Below are positions 39,422 to 40,535 of a stretch of DNA of 40,535 nucleotides, one piece after another. Each line of letters opens with the position of its first letter. Positions within the stretch are counted from its first letter, which is position 1. Both the position numbers and the translations under genes were made by a program. The DNA is from Ardenticatenales bacterium (GTDB lineage: Bacteria > Chloroflexota > Anaerolineae > Epilineales > Epilineaceae), in contig JADYYS010000074.1 of NCBI GenBank assembly GCA_020853525.1, positions 1-40,535 on the forward strand, in the 5' to 3' direction. Under the pieces are notes generated by a model, which saw only the letters and a list, made by a program, of their open reading frames with translations, was not told the origin of the DNA and made no database searches.

Positions 39422-40535
39422 ATGACCAAGACGTTATTGCGGGTGCCGCTCCTGGCCCTTCTCACTGCGGTCCTGATTGCAGGGCTCGGAGTGTGGACGG
39501 GTCAGACGGCTTCCGCGCAGGGGCCATGCGGTCCCGCCACGGTGCAGGTTCCCTACAACACCGCAGGGAACACCTACACGCGGACTGGATGCAGCGTCCA
39601 GGCCACCGTGTCGTACCAAGCCTTCGAGTTCGTGCTCGTCGGCGCGCCTGGTCAGACCGTCCACGTGGACACCTGTCTGAACAGCAACGACACCGTTCTG
39701 CAGATCTTCCAGTCGGCCGGCGGCGGCCAGGGCGCGTTCAACCCGGCCAGCCCCGGCGTGAACATGCGCGGCTGCACGGACGACAACTGCAACGGCCTCG
39801 CGTCGAGCTTCGACGTCGGCGGCCTCTCGCCCGGCTTCTACACGATCGTCGTGTCGAACTGGTCGAGCACTGCCGGTATCGCCGGCACGATGCAGGTGCG
39901 CACGCCGAACTGCGACGCGACGGCGGTCTTCGCCGAGCTTCCGGTCGCGTTCGCCGATCCGATCAACCTGCCCTGCACGGCCGGTCGCGCGAATCTGACG
40001 ATCGGCATCGAGAACCTCGGCATCGGTGACCTCCTCGACCGCCCCGGGCGGCCCGAGTTCTCGGTCACGCTCACCAGCGTTCGCGGCGGCGCCGTCGTCG
40101 TGACGAGCATCAGCTCCGGCTCCGTCGGCGCCGGCCAGGTTCCGGGCACCGCGCCGCTGGGCGGCACGGCTTCCGCCGACCTCAACATCCCGGCCGGCGG
40201 GACCGACACGATCACCCTCCAGGTTGCGTTCCCGAACGGCATCGGCTCGGTTGGCGGCTTGTTCGTCTCCCGCAGCATCTGGGACGACGTGAACAACGAC
40301 GGCATCATCGATGCCGGCGAGGTCGACACGTTCGTCGACGAGACCCCGTTGTTCTTCCCGTGCCCGCCCACGGTCTGGCCGAACGACCAGCTCGGCAAGC
40401 AGGTCCATCTCCCGATCCTGAACTTCCAGGGCCAGGACGACGTCTGCGAGAGCTGGATCGAGGTTCAGAACCTGGGTTGCCGGATCGCCAAGGCGGCCCT
40501 GGTCACCTGGGGCGAGCCGGGCTTCTGCCCGCCGC
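39422..40535 (+). CDS. Secreted Cys-rich beta-sandwich protein, 3' end outside the window
   Basis: 371 residues visible and no stop before the window edge. A Sec signal peptide (LLALLTAVLIAGLGVW, cleavage near ASA-Q) is followed by a domain resembling bacterial pre-peptidase or CARDB-like beta sandwiches: FEFVLVGAPGQTVHVDTC, NDTVLQIFQ, FYTIVVSNWSS, then NLTIGIENLGIGD. A Ca-loop-like stretch DDVNNDGIIDAGEVDTF (about 297-313) follows, and then QVHLPILNFQGQDD, which resembles the YLP motif of other exported proteins here. At least eight Cys are present, probably disulfide bonded outside the cell. AGGAGG lies 8 bases before the ATG. Function is not recognised. Confidence 0.8.
   Translation, partial: MTKTLLRVPLLALLTAVLIAGLGVWTGQTASAQGPCGPATVQVPYNTAGNTYTRTGCSVQATVSYQAFEFVLVGAPGQTVHVDTCLNSNDTVLQIFQSAGGGQGAFNPASPGVNMRGCTDDNCNGLASSFDVGGLSPGFYTIVVSNWSSTAGIAGTMQVRTPNCDATAVFAELPVAFADPINLPCTAGRANLTIGIENLGIGDLLDRPGRPEFSVTLTSVRGGAVVVTSISSGSVGAGQVPGTAPLGGTASADLNIPAGGTDTITLQVAFPNGIGSVGGLFVSRSIWDDVNNDGIIDAGEVDTFVDETPLFFPCPPTVWPNDQLGKQVHLPILNFQGQDDVCESWIEVQNLGCRIAKAALVTWGEPGFCPP

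Overview
The window is a very GC-rich bacterial chromosome segment. It has no tRNA, rRNA, CRISPR array or recognisable transposase gene. The style suggests a Chloroflexota bacterium of the Anaerolineae/Ardenticatenia kind, though nothing here proves it. The signs are secreted von Willebrand A (vWA) proteins split by Pro/Thr linkers, linkers followed by a short 'YLP' motif, a Tat-exported DUF1800/DUF1501 pair, many GTG/TTG starts, palindromic intergenic repeats and probable leaderless genes.

Region 1 (1-15.2 kb) mixes genome-maintenance genes with secreted vWA proteins. In order it holds an MrfA/YprA-type DEAH helicase with an HNH module (-), vWA protein 1 (-), a small unknown protein (-), an RlmI-type rRNA methyltransferase (+), an FtsK translocase (+), vWA protein 2 with an NHL-like propeller (-), ComEA (+) and an MrfB/YprB-type DEDDh exonuclease with TPRs (+). 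MrfA and MrfB work together in mitomycin repair in Bacillus subtilis. Here they sit 10.7 kb apart, beside two direct copies of a MITE-like repeat (1-163 and 15004-15229).

Region 2 (15.2-24.2 kb) is surface biology. A long inverted repeat precedes a 1596-residue secreted metzincin-like protein whose zinc motif has lost its first His. After it come a perfect 26-bp inverted repeat, a terminator and the two-gene Tat operon DUF1800-DUF1501.

Region 3 (24.4-31.1 kb) has a primary-type sigma factor (-) divergent from ruvA (+), with a 22-bp tandem repeat between them. A small ferredoxin (+) follows. It converges on a three-gene operon (flippase-like LPG-synthase-TM protein, FAD oxidoreductase, GT78-like glycosyltransferase) that probably makes a glycolipid or glycoside.

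Region 4 (31.1-37.0 kb) contains a SWIM zinc-finger gene behind what looks like an attenuator: a strong promoter, a 9-residue leaderless leader ORF and an intrinsic terminator. Next is an operon for a TPR lipoprotein and a CRTAC1-type FG-GAP/ASPIC-UnbV lipoprotein, followed by a tandem CRTAC1 paralogue with its own helically phased operator-like array. A divergent small dockerin-like secreted protein closes the region.

Region 5 (37.1-40.5 kb) has rsmI translationally coupled to a phosphoglucose/phosphomannose isomerase (-). A divergent secreted protein (+) runs off the end of the window.

The most notable signals are the SWIM leader/attenuator, the phased sites before the second CRTAC1 gene, the sigma/ruvA iterons, the HNH-bearing MrfA, the His-to-Gln metzincin and the recurring linker-YLP motif. 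Start sites were chosen by Shine-Dalgarno (SD) spacing, signal peptides and -10 elements. All functional calls come from reading motifs, not from database searches.
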